Below are positions 22,050 through 28,072 of a DNA stretch of 33,166 bases, one piece after another. A program made the translations under genes and the position numbers. The notes below the pieces were generated by a model. It saw nothing but the letters and a program-made list of their open reading frames with translations. It had not been told where the DNA came from and searched no databases. The first letter of the stretch is position 1, and each line of letters begins with the position of its first letter. The DNA comes from a virus: the IMG/VR virus record IMGVR_UViG_3300035698_007203, positions 1-33,166 of that record. One strand, 5' to 3'.

Positions 22050-22397
22050 TTAAAATGTTATGTTAACTGTATCAGTAACGGGGGTGCCACTAATTGTAAC
22101 AGTTGCTGTTATTACGTGTGCTGTTGCTGGTGAACCACCACCTGTTGTTAGGACTGCTGCAACATTTGCGCCTGTTCCAAGTGCGCCATCTACGGACGAT
22201 GTCCATACGATAGTTGATGAAACATCACCAAGTAAATCGTCAAGTGCCTTACCCCTAAGAGTTACATTACCTGCAAGTGGCGAACCGCTTGCTACAACCA
22301 CGAAACCGCCTACTGGTGAAAGAATTTCAACGGTGTGTATCAACCCGCCTGCGCCGTAACGTCCTTTTTTTGCTTTCATACGAGGTGATAGACCCAT
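22050..22397 (-). CDS. Ig-like virion surface protein (putative)
   Basis: 115 residues. After a basic, Gly-rich start (MGLSPRMKAKKGRYGAGG) comes a single beta-sandwich of the bacterial Ig-like type: FVVVASGSPLAGNVTLRGKA, STIVWTSSVDG, AHVITATVTISG. Such domains decorate phage capsids and tails (Hoc-like). A late promoter of exact TATAAATA sequence upstream supports a structural role. It is followed by a terminator, so it is a single-gene late unit. Confidence 0.75.
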   Translation of the reverse strand: MGLSPRMKAKKGRYGAGGLIHTVEILSPVGGFVVVASGSPLAGNVTLRGKALDDLLGDVSSTIVWTSSVDGALGTGANVAAVLTTGGGSPATAHVITATVTISGTPVTDTVNITF

Positions 22398-22425
22398 ATT
22401 ATTTCTCCTTAAATTTTAACTTGTT

Positions 22426-22468
22426 AATTGTAATAGTATTTATACTTTTAGTAAAAACTATTACAATT
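22426..22468 (-). promoter_or_regulatory. late promoter TATAAATA in the loop of a 12-bp hairpin
   Basis: AATTGTAATAGT (22426-22437) and ACTATTACAATT (22457-22468) are perfectly complementary. TATAAATA (22437-22444, minus) begins in the loop and ends at the stem. The Shine-Dalgarno AAGGAG lies outside the stem, unlike the other cases. Confidence 0.7.
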
Positions 22469-22472
22469 TTAT

Positions 22473-22552
22473 TGGCACCCTCGACAGGAGTTGAACCTGC
22501 ATGGTTCCAGTTAACCTTTCTACTGGTTCGAAGCCAGAGGGTTTACAAGGGC
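22473..22552 (-). tRNA. tRNA-Arg (TCG) with abnormal arm order
   Basis: Acceptor GCCCTTG/CGAGGGT, T arm GCAGG-TTCAACT-CCTGT, encoded CCA. The hairpin CTGG-CTTCGAA-CCAG (anticodon TCG) lies only 8 nt after the acceptor, where the D arm should be. GGTT-AACTGG-AACC, which looks like a D arm, comes after it. Compare tRNA-Arg(ACG) at 28505. Confidence 0.75.
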
Positions 22553-22558
22553 ATTATT

Positions 22559-22647
22559 TGGAGGAAGGCAGTGGATTCGAACCACACCCGGCAATACCGA
22601 GCAATCTGATTAGCAATCAGTTTCTACGCCTTGTAGATTTACCTTCC
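22559..22647 (-). tRNA. tRNA-Ser (GCT)
   Basis: Acceptor GGAAGGT/GCCTTCC, anticodon stem CTGA/TCAG with loop TTGCTAA, variable arm GCTCGGTATTGCCGGG, T arm GTGG-TTCGAAT-CCAC, encoded CCA. Confidence 0.92.
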
Positions 22648-22664
22648 ATTGAATCAATATTTTC

Positions 22665-22844
22665 TTAATTTTTTTCTTTGTTGACTGCTCGCCGTTCTTC
22701 GAAGAGTTCATCGTAAAAGGGCAAATGACTTTTCCATAGATATATAATCGCCGGGTCTGTTTTTCCTTTTTCTTTTGCAAACGACCTAATCGAAGAATGG
22801 TTACTAGCAATAAACTCAGGAAGGACAATTAGCCTCTCTGTCAC
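22665..22844 (-). CDS. hypothetical small protein, GTG start
   Basis: 59 residues from GTG (GGAAGC just before), starting MTERLIVLPEFIASNHSS, with a charged helical end (YDELFEERRAVNKEKN). The frame is open upstream, but that part is the tRNA-Gly gene read as protein. Composition looks like a real protein; family unknown. Confidence 0.55.
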   Translation of the reverse strand: MTERLIVLPEFIASNHSSIRSFAKEKGKTDPAIIYLWKSHLPFYDELFEERRAVNKEKN

Positions 22845-22860
22845 GCTTCCAATATTTGTT

Positions 22861-22937
22861 TGGAGCAGGGGATGGGATTCGAACCCACGGCATCTTCGTT
22901 GGCAACGAAGTGCTCTACCAGACTGAGCTACACCTGC
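22861..22937 (-). tRNA. tRNA-Gly (GCC)
   Basis: Acceptor GCAGGTG/CCCCTGC (one mismatch), D arm GCTCAGTCTGGTAGAGC, anticodon stem CTTCG/CGAAG with loop TTGCCAA, T arm GTGGG-TTCGAAT-CCCAT, encoded CCA. Confidence 0.95.
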
Positions 22938-22945
22938 ATATCTTT

Positions 22946-22953
22946 TATTTATC
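22946..22953 (-). promoter_or_regulatory. late octamer GATAAATA before tRNA-Gly
   Basis: GATAAATA ends 8 nt before the mature tRNA 5' end and overlaps the stop of the upstream gene. It could give late expression of tRNA-Gly. Confidence 0.4.
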
Positions 22954-23338
22954 ACAACGACAATTTCATATAAGCAAATAGTTCCTTATGGCGGTTTTTT
23001 AGTACCCGCATAAGAAAAATATACGCGTATGCTTCACCTTTTCGGAACGCTTTGGTTTTTGGGTCGTACCCATATCCTGCGTATTGTATATTAATACGAA
23101 TAGCATTCCACTCATCAAAAAGTCCATGTAAGTCAACAAGAGATGTGCATGCACCAAGGTCTGAAATGGCTTTTCGAATGACTGTCATTGCATGAATAGA
23201 ATCAAGTTCGTTGGCTGTCAGTGTGCCCAAAACAGCATTGTCTTGATATTTGTCATAAGGACAGGACAATTGAAAGTTTAGCTTAATAGCTTCGAGTTTC
23301 AAATCCTGCATAAAATCATCGACTAAAGTAGTATCCAT
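22952..23338 (-). CDS. hypothetical protein
   Basis: 128 residues beginning MDTTLVDDFMQDLKLEAIKL, coupled as TAATG to the 23338 gene upstream. Helical character, with a central WNAIRINIQYAGYGYDPKTK and a C-terminal FLMRVLKNRHKELFAYMKL. No family recognised. Confidence 0.72.
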   Translation of the reverse strand: MDTTLVDDFMQDLKLEAIKLNFQLSCPYDKYQDNAVLGTLTANELDSIHAMTVIRKAISDLGACTSLVDLHGLFDEWNAIRINIQYAGYGYDPKTKAFRKGEAYAYIFLMRVLKNRHKELFAYMKLSL

Positions 23339-23754
23339 TACTTTCTACTTTTTAGATATTCTTTCTCTTCGGGTGTAAGGTCAACAACGAGCACTGGTAC
23401 TTCGGTTATTCCCGCTTCTTCGGCTGCTAACGCGCGGTGTAATCCCTCTTGGGATAACCGACCTTTGGAATAATCCAATGTCAAAATTGGAAACTTTGTT
23501 CCACCTTTCATCAACTCTGCATACTTACTTATCGTAACTGGGTCTCTATGACTTAATATATCTTCGCGAGTAACGTTCTTTGCTTTCATTACCGCGCTGA
23601 TATATTCGGCTGGTGGCATGTTCACTAACTTAGATTGTAACCCCTTTTGTTGTGCAAAGTAATCTGGGTTCTTCATCATGTCGTCGTAAAATGGCATTTC
23701 TGTTGTGTCGGCATGGAACGAACCGTTTTCGTTTAATATTTCATATATTTTCAT
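23338..23754 (-). CDS. ParB/sulfiredoxin-like small protein (tentative)
   Basis: 138 residues from MKIYEILNENG (the frame before it runs into tRNA-Leu). The segment FPILTLDYSKGRLSQEGLHRALAAEEAGITEVPVLVV has the GRLSQEGxHRxxAAxxxG pattern of ParB/Srx-type nuclease-like domains, which bind nucleotide at the G-x-HR stretch. The MKIYEIL start is common in T4-like proteins of the virion assembly region. Late octamer TATAAATA ends 5 nt before the ATG; a leaderless late mRNA is expected. Confidence 0.75.
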   Translation of the reverse strand: MKIYEILNENGSFHADTTEMPFYDDMMKNPDYFAQQKGLQSKLVNMPPAEYISAVMKAKNVTREDILSHRDPVTISKYAELMKGGTKFPILTLDYSKGRLSQEGLHRALAAEEAGITEVPVLVVDLTPEEKEYLKSRK

Positions 23755-23759
23755 ATACC

Positions 23760-23767
23760 TATTTATA
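23760..23767 (-). promoter_or_regulatory. late promoter TATAAATA giving a leaderless mRNA
   Basis: TATAAATA, then GGTAT, then ATG at 23754. Same 5-nt spacing as at 5310 and 5835. Confidence 0.65.
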
Positions 23768-23781
23768 TTAAATTTGATATT

Positions 23782-23863
23782 TGGTACCCAACCCCGGAGT
23801 CGAACCGGGAAACATATCACTACGTTTTGAGCGTAGCCGCTTTACCAAATTGCGTAGTTGGGC
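23782..23863 (-). tRNA. tRNA-Leu (CAA)
   Basis: Acceptor GCCCAAC/GTTGGGT, anticodon stem CTACG/CGTAG with loop CTCAAAA, variable region 10 nt, T arm CCCGG-TTCGACT-CCGGG, discriminator A, encoded CCA. Confidence 0.92.
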
Positions 23864-23866
23864 ATG

Positions 23867-23892
23867 AAAAAGGCACCCGAAGATGCCTTTTT
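23867..23892 (-). terminator. intrinsic terminator
   Basis: AAAAAGGCA, 8-nt loop, TGCCTTTTT. It ends the SPFH lipoprotein operon just before tRNA-Leu. Confidence 0.85.
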
Positions 23893-23915
23893 GATTTTCT
23901 TAATTTGATTAAGGC

Positions 23916-24710
23916 TTACCGTCTGGCAGGCATATTAATCAACGGCTTTACACCAGTTCCATTTGTGAAGTCAATGATACAGGTGTTATTCTGACACGCT
24001 GCCACCATAGCATCGAGTTCGCGAATACGCATAATGTTGGGTGACAAGGAACCAGCCAATGCGTTATTTGCTTCGGCTTCTTGTGCCTTAATTTCAACTT
24101 CTTTTTTCTTGGCTTCCAATTCTTTATCTTTCTTAATTGCCAGCTGGATTGACTGTTCTAAAGAACTATCCGTTTTCGCCTGCTTGATGATAACTTTTGT
24201 AATCGTAAACACGGTTGGGTCATCTACGTTAAGCATATCCTGCAAAAGATTCCGAACCCTACTGCTTAGTGCCGCGCGATTTTTGTGAATCAACAACGAA
24301 TCAAGCTCGGCTGCCGCTTTGTATATTGCTTCGCGACCTTGTGCTTGTACAAGCCTATACGCGGGGTATGTATAGCCATTTGTTTTTACTTGCGCGTTCG
24401 CATATTTTATTTTGAGTGAGGGCATTGCTTGGATGTCTGTCATGTAATAAATTTCTACATCCAAATCTTCCATTGTAAGATTATCACCAGCCTTTGGTGT
24501 CATATTCTCAAGCTCAATCATGATTTCCTTACCGACCCATTCATCAACATCTGATATGAGTGCGGTATAGAAACCCGCCGGTACGATTTCGGTCTTAACC
24601 TGATTGTCCCATGAAGTACGGACACCAGCATTATTTGTATCAATAGCACCACAACCGACTACCGTAAGCGAGATGGTAGCCAGTGCGATAAATTTTAATA
24701 TTTTGTTCAT
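23916..24710 (-). CDS. SPFH/prohibitin-like lipoprotein
   Basis: 264 residues. A lipoprotein signal peptide with lipobox ending at C20 (SLTVVGCGA) is followed by a Band 7/SPFH domain (residues ~30-190: GVRTSWDNQVKTEIVPAGFY, REAIYKAAAELDSLL, FTITKVIIKQAK) and a charged coiled coil (KDKELEAKKKEVEIKAQEAEANN). SPFH proteins form ring assemblies at membranes. A lipid-anchored, periplasm-facing version from a phage may shield the envelope or block other phages. It is the last gene of the leftward operon from 26419. Confidence 0.88.
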   Translation of the reverse strand: MNKILKFIALATISLTVVGCGAIDTNNAGVRTSWDNQVKTEIVPAGFYTALISDVDEWVGKEIMIELENMTPKAGDNLTMEDLDVEIYYMTDIQAMPSLKIKYANAQVKTNGYTYPAYRLVQAQGREAIYKAAAELDSLLIHKNRAALSSRVRNLLQDMLNVDDPTVFTITKVIIKQAKTDSSLEQSIQLAIKKDKELEAKKKEVEIKAQEAEANNALAGSLSPNIMRIRELDAMVAACQNNTCIIDFTNGTGVKPLINMPARR

Positions 24711-24725
24711 TGTATTACCTATGTG

Positions 24726-24893
24726 TTATGCGACTTCACCAAGATATACGAGTATCGAAATGATACCCGACAATATAGCGGCAAAGACTAATTTGCCTGC
24801 TACCTTAACGTCAGACTTAGTAATTTCTTTATAACCAAAAACCAACGCAGACATTATTGTAAACAGGATGAGGAATAATGCAAGTAAGCGCAT
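24726..24893 (-). CDS. small two-span membrane protein
   Basis: 55 residues starting MRLLALFLILFTIMSALVFGY, with a second span AGKLVFAAILSGIISILVYL. The start overlaps the previous stop as TAATG. It sits just before the SPFH lipoprotein gene, hinting at a shared membrane role. No family recognised. Confidence 0.75.
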   Translation of the reverse strand: MRLLALFLILFTIMSALVFGYKEITKSDVKVAGKLVFAAILSGIISILVYLGEVA

Positions 24894-25099
24894 TATAATA
24901 TACCGCGCATCCGCAGGACGGTGCGGGCAGACTGATGCCATCTACTTTTGTCTTTTGCTTCAAGCACAGCTTGTAACTCAGCAGTTTTCATAGCATTCGC
25001 GGCCTTGCCCGTTTTGCGTGTTCCGATGCGCAATTTTGCAGGAACTTTTTGCTTATGAATATTGTTGTTTATTTTCGTAATCTTATTATTTTTTGGCAT
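24893..25099 (-). CDS. small basic protein
   Basis: 68 residues, strongly basic (MPKNNKITKINNNIHKQKV...RIGTRKTGK), with a helical C-terminus LQAVLEAKDKSRWHQSARTV. It may bind nucleic acid. It is coupled to the membrane gene by TAATG. Family unknown. Confidence 0.65.
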   Translation of the reverse strand: MPKNNKITKINNNIHKQKVPAKLRIGTRKTGKAANAMKTAELQAVLEAKDKSRWHQSARTVLRMRGIL

Positions 25100-25164
25100 T
25101 TCTTAATCCTTTGTTAATTTACATCAATATCCTATCAGAAAGTAACATCCTTGTCAAGTTGTTT

Positions 25165-25485
25165 TTACCAGTAGTTGTACTGAAGGTCGCGCGACCATGG
25201 TTCGAACATAGGTTCGTCGTTACAATCGCGGATTGCACATCTAAGTATTTGTTTGTTTTTGTTGCGCTTGCTGCGGTTAAGGTCGCGACGAAATTCAGCA
25301 TCGATGGCCCAACCTATTACTGGGTTGTCGGCGTGATAACGCGCCAGCTCACGTTTAAGTTCCTGTCCTTCGAAATAGCGACGGTAGTATGCACATCGAT
25401 GGTGACCGAAGGTTCCGTAATATTCGCGTTCAAAAGTCCAGTTAAACTCTTCGTATGAATTTTTTCTTCTGTATGTTCTGCTCAT
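25165..25485 (-). CDS. hypothetical Arg/Tyr-rich protein
   Basis: 106 residues from MSRTYRRKNSYEEFNWTFER, rich in Arg, Tyr and Asp, with HHRCAYYRRYF and a C-terminal LRCAIRDCNDEPMFEPW. The ATG follows CGGAGAATCACAC; the Shine-Dalgarno is inside a hairpin (25488-25524). An in-frame extension to 25524 would cover that hairpin and is unlikely. No family recognised. Confidence 0.65.
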   Translation of the reverse strand: MSRTYRRKNSYEEFNWTFEREYYGTFGHHRCAYYRRYFEGQELKRELARYHADNPVIGWAIDAEFRRDLNRSKRNKNKQILRCAIRDCNDEPMFEPWSRDLQYNYW

Positions 25486-25487
25486 GT

Positions 25488-25524
25488 GTGATTCTCCGAT
25501 TGTGATTACACATTCGAGAATCAC
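25488..25524 (-). promoter_or_regulatory. hairpin sequestering a Shine-Dalgarno
   Basis: GTGATTCTC (minus 5' arm) pairs with GAGAATCAC over 9 bp across a 19-nt loop. GGAG of the 25485 gene is at the edge of the 3' arm. No late octamer lies in the loop. Confidence 0.55.
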
Positions 25525-25544
25525 AGCTATGATAAATTTTCATA

Positions 25545-25946
25545 TTATTCCTTATCTTCAGGAACATGGTGTCCATGTTCAAAAAAGTATTTATTTCTTT
25601 TGCGGAACTTTCCATTGACCCAAAAACCCCATTGGCGTTTTTCTGGTCCTGTTATCAGGAAAGTCCAACAATCTTTAGTCAAAACTTTAACGCTATGTTG
25701 GTGTTCTGCCTTGCGGAATTTGATGTTACCTGCGGAACACATATCGTTTCCAGTTGGTGAAACATCTTCATACTTGCCCCAAAGGACAAATGTAATGAAC
25801 GACCAAGCATGGTCGTGTGGATATCTTAGGTCGTCCGACGACCGCCAGTGATGTAACCTAAATGATATGAATCCTAAATCAAGTACCCAACGGATAAGAT
25901 AAGGATTTTCTTTTAAACCAAGTTTTTCGTTCTATGTAAATTTCAT
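25545..25946 (-). pseudogene. conserved phage protein interrupted by an in-frame amber codon
   Basis: From ATG 25946 the frame reads MKFT, TAG (25934-25932), then NEKLGLKENPYLIRWVLDLG and continues 128 codons to TAA. The downstream text (SFRLHHWRSSDDLRYPHDHAW, AEHQHSVKVL, CWTFLITGPEKRQWGFWV, FFEHGHH) is a well-conserved cupin-like phage family rich in His. No ATG, GTG or TTG exists in frame between TAG and the conserved part; the first later ATG (25742) would remove half. So it is read through, suppressed, or dead. The same TAG ends the upstream 25932 gene. TAG is a normal stop elsewhere (for example 29708, 30249). Confidence 0.7.
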
Positions 25947-26225
25947 TTCTTCTGACTCCACGTCTTTTGTTGTTAAATTTATTTCTTTACCGTCCAATTG
26001 AAACGTTGAAACTACTTCTGTACTTATAATTGCTTCTGGTTGGATTTCTATCTTACAAAATCTATACATACAAGGCGAATAATGGATATTCTGTTTACGG
26101 TCTTCGTAAGCATTTACAGCATTTTCATACGTGTAGAATCGCCAGTCAATGCTTTTTCCACCCCACACAAACCAACATTCGTAGTCATCATTCCATTCTT
26201 GTACTGTCCAGCGCTCCTGTGTCAT
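25932..26225 (-). CDS. hypothetical protein
   Basis: 97 residues beginning MTQERWTVQEWNDDYECWFVW, aromatic-rich in the first half (WRFYTYENAVNAYEDRKQ, a layout common in small phage proteins that read their ligand through Trp/Tyr). It ends at the TAG that also interrupts the following frame, so a read-through product joining both would be 226 codons. Its start overlaps the previous stop as ATGA. Confidence 0.75.
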   Translation of the reverse strand: MTQERWTVQEWNDDYECWFVWGGKSIDWRFYTYENAVNAYEDRKQNIHYSPCMYRFCKIEIQPEAIISTEVVSTFQLDGKEINLTTKDVESEEMKFT

Positions 26226-26419
26226 TTTGAATACATCGATGCAATGTGGCAGGCTTTACCATCCACAATTGGTGTATCATCATACAATGATATTTCTGAT
26301 ACTTTAACCGTTCGGTCTGGATTAGACTGTGTAGGTACTGGTAATATTGCAGTCCAGTTAAACGCCCTGTCTATAATACCAGAACCATCGAGAGGAATAA
26401 GAACCATATTAGCAATCAT
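26222..26419 (-). CDS. hypothetical small protein
   Basis: 65 residues from MIANMVLIPLDGSGIID, with AGGTGG as Shine-Dalgarno. Beta-rich text (FNWTAILPVPT, RTVKVSEISLYDDTPIVDG). It is the first protein gene of the leftward operon that runs to the SPFH lipoprotein, after the tRNA group. ATGA coupling to the next gene. Unknown function. Confidence 0.65.
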   Translation of the reverse strand: MIANMVLIPLDGSGIIDRAFNWTAILPVPTQSNPDRTVKVSEISLYDDTPIVDGKACHIASMYSK

Positions 26420-26440
26420 AATAACCACCTTTTTAAAAAT

Positions 26441-26583
26441 TGGCGCGCGAGGGGGAATTTAACCGTTGTAGCGACTTGCAAATCAACTACACCCATCCAT
26501 CAGATTAAGAGTCTGCTGCCTTACCTAACACGTTTACGACATTGGCCAGATGTCTGCTATATTAAGTTATTAGACCATCACGC
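26441..26583 (-). tRNA. oversized tRNA-Lys (CTT), 143 nt, with insertions
   Basis: Acceptor GCGTGAT/CTCGCGC (one mismatch), encoded CCA, anticodon arm CAGA-CTCTTAA-TCTG (CTT). The D region TCTAA/TTAGG encloses about 41 nt, including GACAT-CTGGCCA-ATGTC, which itself looks like an anticodon arm (GGC). The T stem GGGGG/CCCCC (loop TTAAATT) appears only if 27 nt, a TGTAG/CTACA hairpin, are removed after GGG. Confidence 0.7.
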
Positions 26584-26589
26584 ATAAAT

Positions 26590-26771
26590 TGGAGCGACGG
26601 GGTGGACTTGAACCACCACTCTGCCCCTATCGGGGGCTGCTACTTACTACGATTTAGTCGCTATCGTCAGAGTCTGGAGCGACCAGAGAATATGATAGTA
26701 CGTCCATCAGTAGTACGATTGTTTACTAGGAATGCATTGTTCGACAACACACCAGTTATAGCTACCGTCGC
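26590..26771 (-). tRNA. oversized tRNA-like gene, 182 nt
   Basis: Acceptor GCGACGG/CCGTCGC pairs 7 of 7, T arm GGTGG-TTCAAGT-CCACC, a type II arm GCCCC-CGATA-GGGGC, encoded CCA. Between GCTA (D 5' strand) and TAGC lie about 90 extra nt with a TCTGG-TCGCT-CCAGA hairpin. The anticodon cannot be fixed; GTGTT-GTCGAAC-AATGC would give Ser(CGA). Confidence 0.6.
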
Positions 26772-26782
26772 ATATTTTAAAT

Positions 26783-26934
26783 TGGTCCCCGTGACGGGAT
26801 TTGAACCTAAGTCCGGTTTCTTGTTACGTCACCATGGTGTACTGCCACAGAATATAACCGTCTACCTTTCTACGTGACCTCCGCCTTGTATGTTAACTAC
26901 TTGGGCGGCGCTCTACCAACTGAGCTACACGGAG
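26783..26934 (-). tRNA. oversized tRNA-like gene, 152 nt
   Basis: Acceptor CTCCGTG/CACGGGG, D arm GCTCAGTTGGTAGAGC, anticodon stem CCGCC/GGCGG with an 18-nt loop CAAGTAGTTAACATACAA, variable AGGTC, encoded CCA. The T stem is ACG...GG TTCAAAT CCCGT, regular only after removing 65 nt between ACG and GG. Anticodon not determinable. Confidence 0.65.
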
Positions 26935-26945
26935 ATAGTGTGTGT

Positions 26946-26974
26946 ACTGTAACATAGTGTAACCTATTTGTCAA
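26946..26974 (-). promoter_or_regulatory. sigma70 promoter, AGGTTAC spacer class, before oversized tRNAs
   Basis: TTGACA, 17-nt spacer AATAGGTTACACTATGT, TACAGT. Start site falls about 5 nt before the tRNA-like gene at 26934. Confidence 0.85.
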
Positions 26975-26983
26975 GTACTAATT

Positions 26984-27068
26984 TGGAGCGGGCAGACGGG
27001 ATTCGAACCCGCATGTCTTTCGACGATAGCTTGGAAGGCTACGAGGCTACCAACTGCCAAACACCCGC
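26984..27068 (-). tRNA. tRNA-Gly (TCC) with an extra arm
   Basis: Acceptor GCGGGTG/TGCCCGC (two wobble pairs), anticodon stem GTAGC/GCTAT with loop CTTCCAA, extra arm GTC-GAAA-GAC, T arm GCGGG-TTCGAAT-CCCGT, encoded CCA. Gly tRNAs normally have a short variable loop. Confidence 0.9.
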
Positions 27069-27147
27069 ATATAATCAATAGCCGCTTTCGATACGGCATT
27101 TCCACGAGCCTACGTGGCGTCCTCCCTTTAGACGACATTAATTATAT
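27069..27147 (-). ncRNA. structured leader RNA abutting tRNA-Gly
   Basis: ATATAATTAAT (27147-27137) pairs with ATTGATTATAT (27079-27069) over 11 bp with one G-U. Inside are three hairpins: CGTC/GACG, CCACG-TAGGCT-CGTGG, and GCCG/CGGC. The 3' end is exactly the base before tRNA-Gly, so RNase P cleavage would release it. There is no T loop, so it is not a normal tRNA. Confidence 0.6.
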
Positions 27148-27166
27148 TATTCTGATATTGGCTTAA

Positions 27167-27679
27167 TTAAGCCATATCACCGAACACAGCTTTTTCGATG
27201 CGTTCGTATGTTCCACCAAGGTACCCATAAACTCTTTTGCCGATGCGATACAGAATGTCGCCGAAGAAAGTACCAATGATACTGAACGGCCAGTGACCTA
27301 TCCATGACATTAATCTTGCCTTATTGTTTCTTGCATAAGAGTTGCTCGGTCTTTCTTTTCGCTCGTGTTCTTTCATGTCATCGCGTACATTGGTAAGGTA
27401 CAAATACCATTTGAACAGTGACCAAACACCACCAACAACAAAATACCCAAAAAAGAACAAGAGCATTGCGCCAAGGTTTTGCCATACAAGGACAAATGGG
27501 TTGTGGTCACCCGCTACCCAAACCAAAGCTGCTGTGCCGATTATCATCAGCGCCGTACCAAACGTTGCGCTTTCATTTTCTACCAATGCTGCGTCAATAA
27601 GACACAATACGACGAAGATACCTAAGCCCCACCAAGGCCACATAAGTAGCCCCATAAACAATCCAAGCGTGAATTCCAT
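27167..27679 (-). CDS. multi-span membrane protein
   Basis: 170 residues beginning MEFTLGLFMGLLMWPWWGLG. Three or four spans: residues ~3-33, 40-57 (TALMIIGTAALVWVA), 65-92 (LGAMLLFFFGYFVVGGVWSLF), and possibly 126-142. A charged loop (DDMKEHERKERPSNSYARNNK) separates the last. The C-terminal part has amphipathic, basic text. Shine-Dalgarno AGAGG. Such proteins are common in T4-like accessory regions; function unknown. Confidence 0.8.
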   Translation of the reverse strand: MEFTLGLFMGLLMWPWWGLGIFVVLCLIDAALVENESATFGTALMIIGTAALVWVAGDHNPFVLVWQNLGAMLLFFFGYFVVGGVWSLFKWYLYLTNVRDDMKEHERKERPSNSYARNNKARLMSWIGHWPFSIIGTFFGDILYRIGKRVYGYLGGTYERIEKAVFGDMA

Positions 27680-27712
27680 TATTTTTACCTCTATATTTTA
27701 TAAGTTAATTTA

Positions 27713-27919
27713 TTATTCGTTCTCATGAAGTGGCATACAAGACACTTCCGATAACACGTTATATATTCTAAACAATCTCCAACGGAACCACTGCACAGTG
27801 ATATCACATTTAGGAAGCTGGTCTGGAATTGCTGCTTCTACTTCTTCTGGATAGTATACCGTCCTTTGATGTAAAGTTTGGCATGAATTTTCACTCGTTT
27901 GTTGATTAAGTGGCAACAT
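27713..27919 (-). CDS. hypothetical protein, start uncertain
   Basis: Up to 68 residues, with core YYPEEVEAAIPDQLPKCDITVQWFRWRLFRIY. The only in-frame ATG (27919) falls inside the -10 box of the promoter at 27918, so it cannot be read from that promoter. Either transcription comes from upstream or a non-ATG start is used. Downstream is the membrane protein gene. Confidence 0.5.
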   Translation of the reverse strand: MLPLNQQTSENSCQTLHQRTVYYPEEVEAAIPDQLPKCDITVQWFRWRLFRIYNVLSEVSCMPLHENE

Positions 27920-27946
27920 TATACCCTAAATAGATATTGATGTCAA
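27918..27946 (-). promoter_or_regulatory. sigma70 promoter
   Basis: TTGACA, 17-nt spacer ending TTTAGGG, TATAAT, all consensus. An AATTAGGTTA motif lies about 20 nt upstream of the -35. Confidence 0.85.
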
Positions 27947-27975
27947 GGGGGGTTTAAAGAAAATAACCTAATTAT

Positions 27976-28063
27976 TTGGTGCGCCACGGGGGACTCGAAC
28001 CCCCACGCCCTTGCGGACAGGAGGGTCTAAGCCTCCCAAGACTACCAATTCCATCAGCGGCGC
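27976..28063 (-). tRNA. tRNA-Leu (TAG)
   Basis: Acceptor GCGCCGC/GTGGCGC, anticodon stem GGAGG/CCTCC with loop CTTAGAC, variable arm TGTCCGCAAGGGCGT, T arm GGGGG-TTCGAGT-CCCCC, encoded CCA. Confidence 0.94.
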
Positions 28064-28072
28064 ATATTATTT

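Noticed and set aside
22060-22359. Plus-strand frame opposite the Ig-like gene
   Set aside because: Mirror of a repetitive GC-richer gene; no promoter or ribosome site.
22845-22955. Protein start at 22955 (MINKRYAGVAQSGRAL)
   Set aside because: This text is tRNA-Gly read as protein, a common false frame; the protein was started at 22844 instead.
25829-25850. Dyad GGTCGTCCGACGACC as a terminator
   Set aside because: It lacks a T tract and falls inside the conserved cupin-like frame (RSSDDL).
26590-26771. Amber suppressor tRNA (CTA in GCGACTAAATCGT) to explain the TAG at 25932
   Set aside because: The triplet is not preceded by U33 and the stem around it does not form five pairs, so the anticodon assignment fails.
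26441-26934. Group I introns in the oversized tRNAs
   Set aside because: The insertions are 27-90 nt, too short, and no P7-type core sequences were recognised.
27917-27919. ATG at 27919 as a sure start codon
   Set aside because: It lies inside the -10 box of a consensus promoter, so it is not in that transcript.
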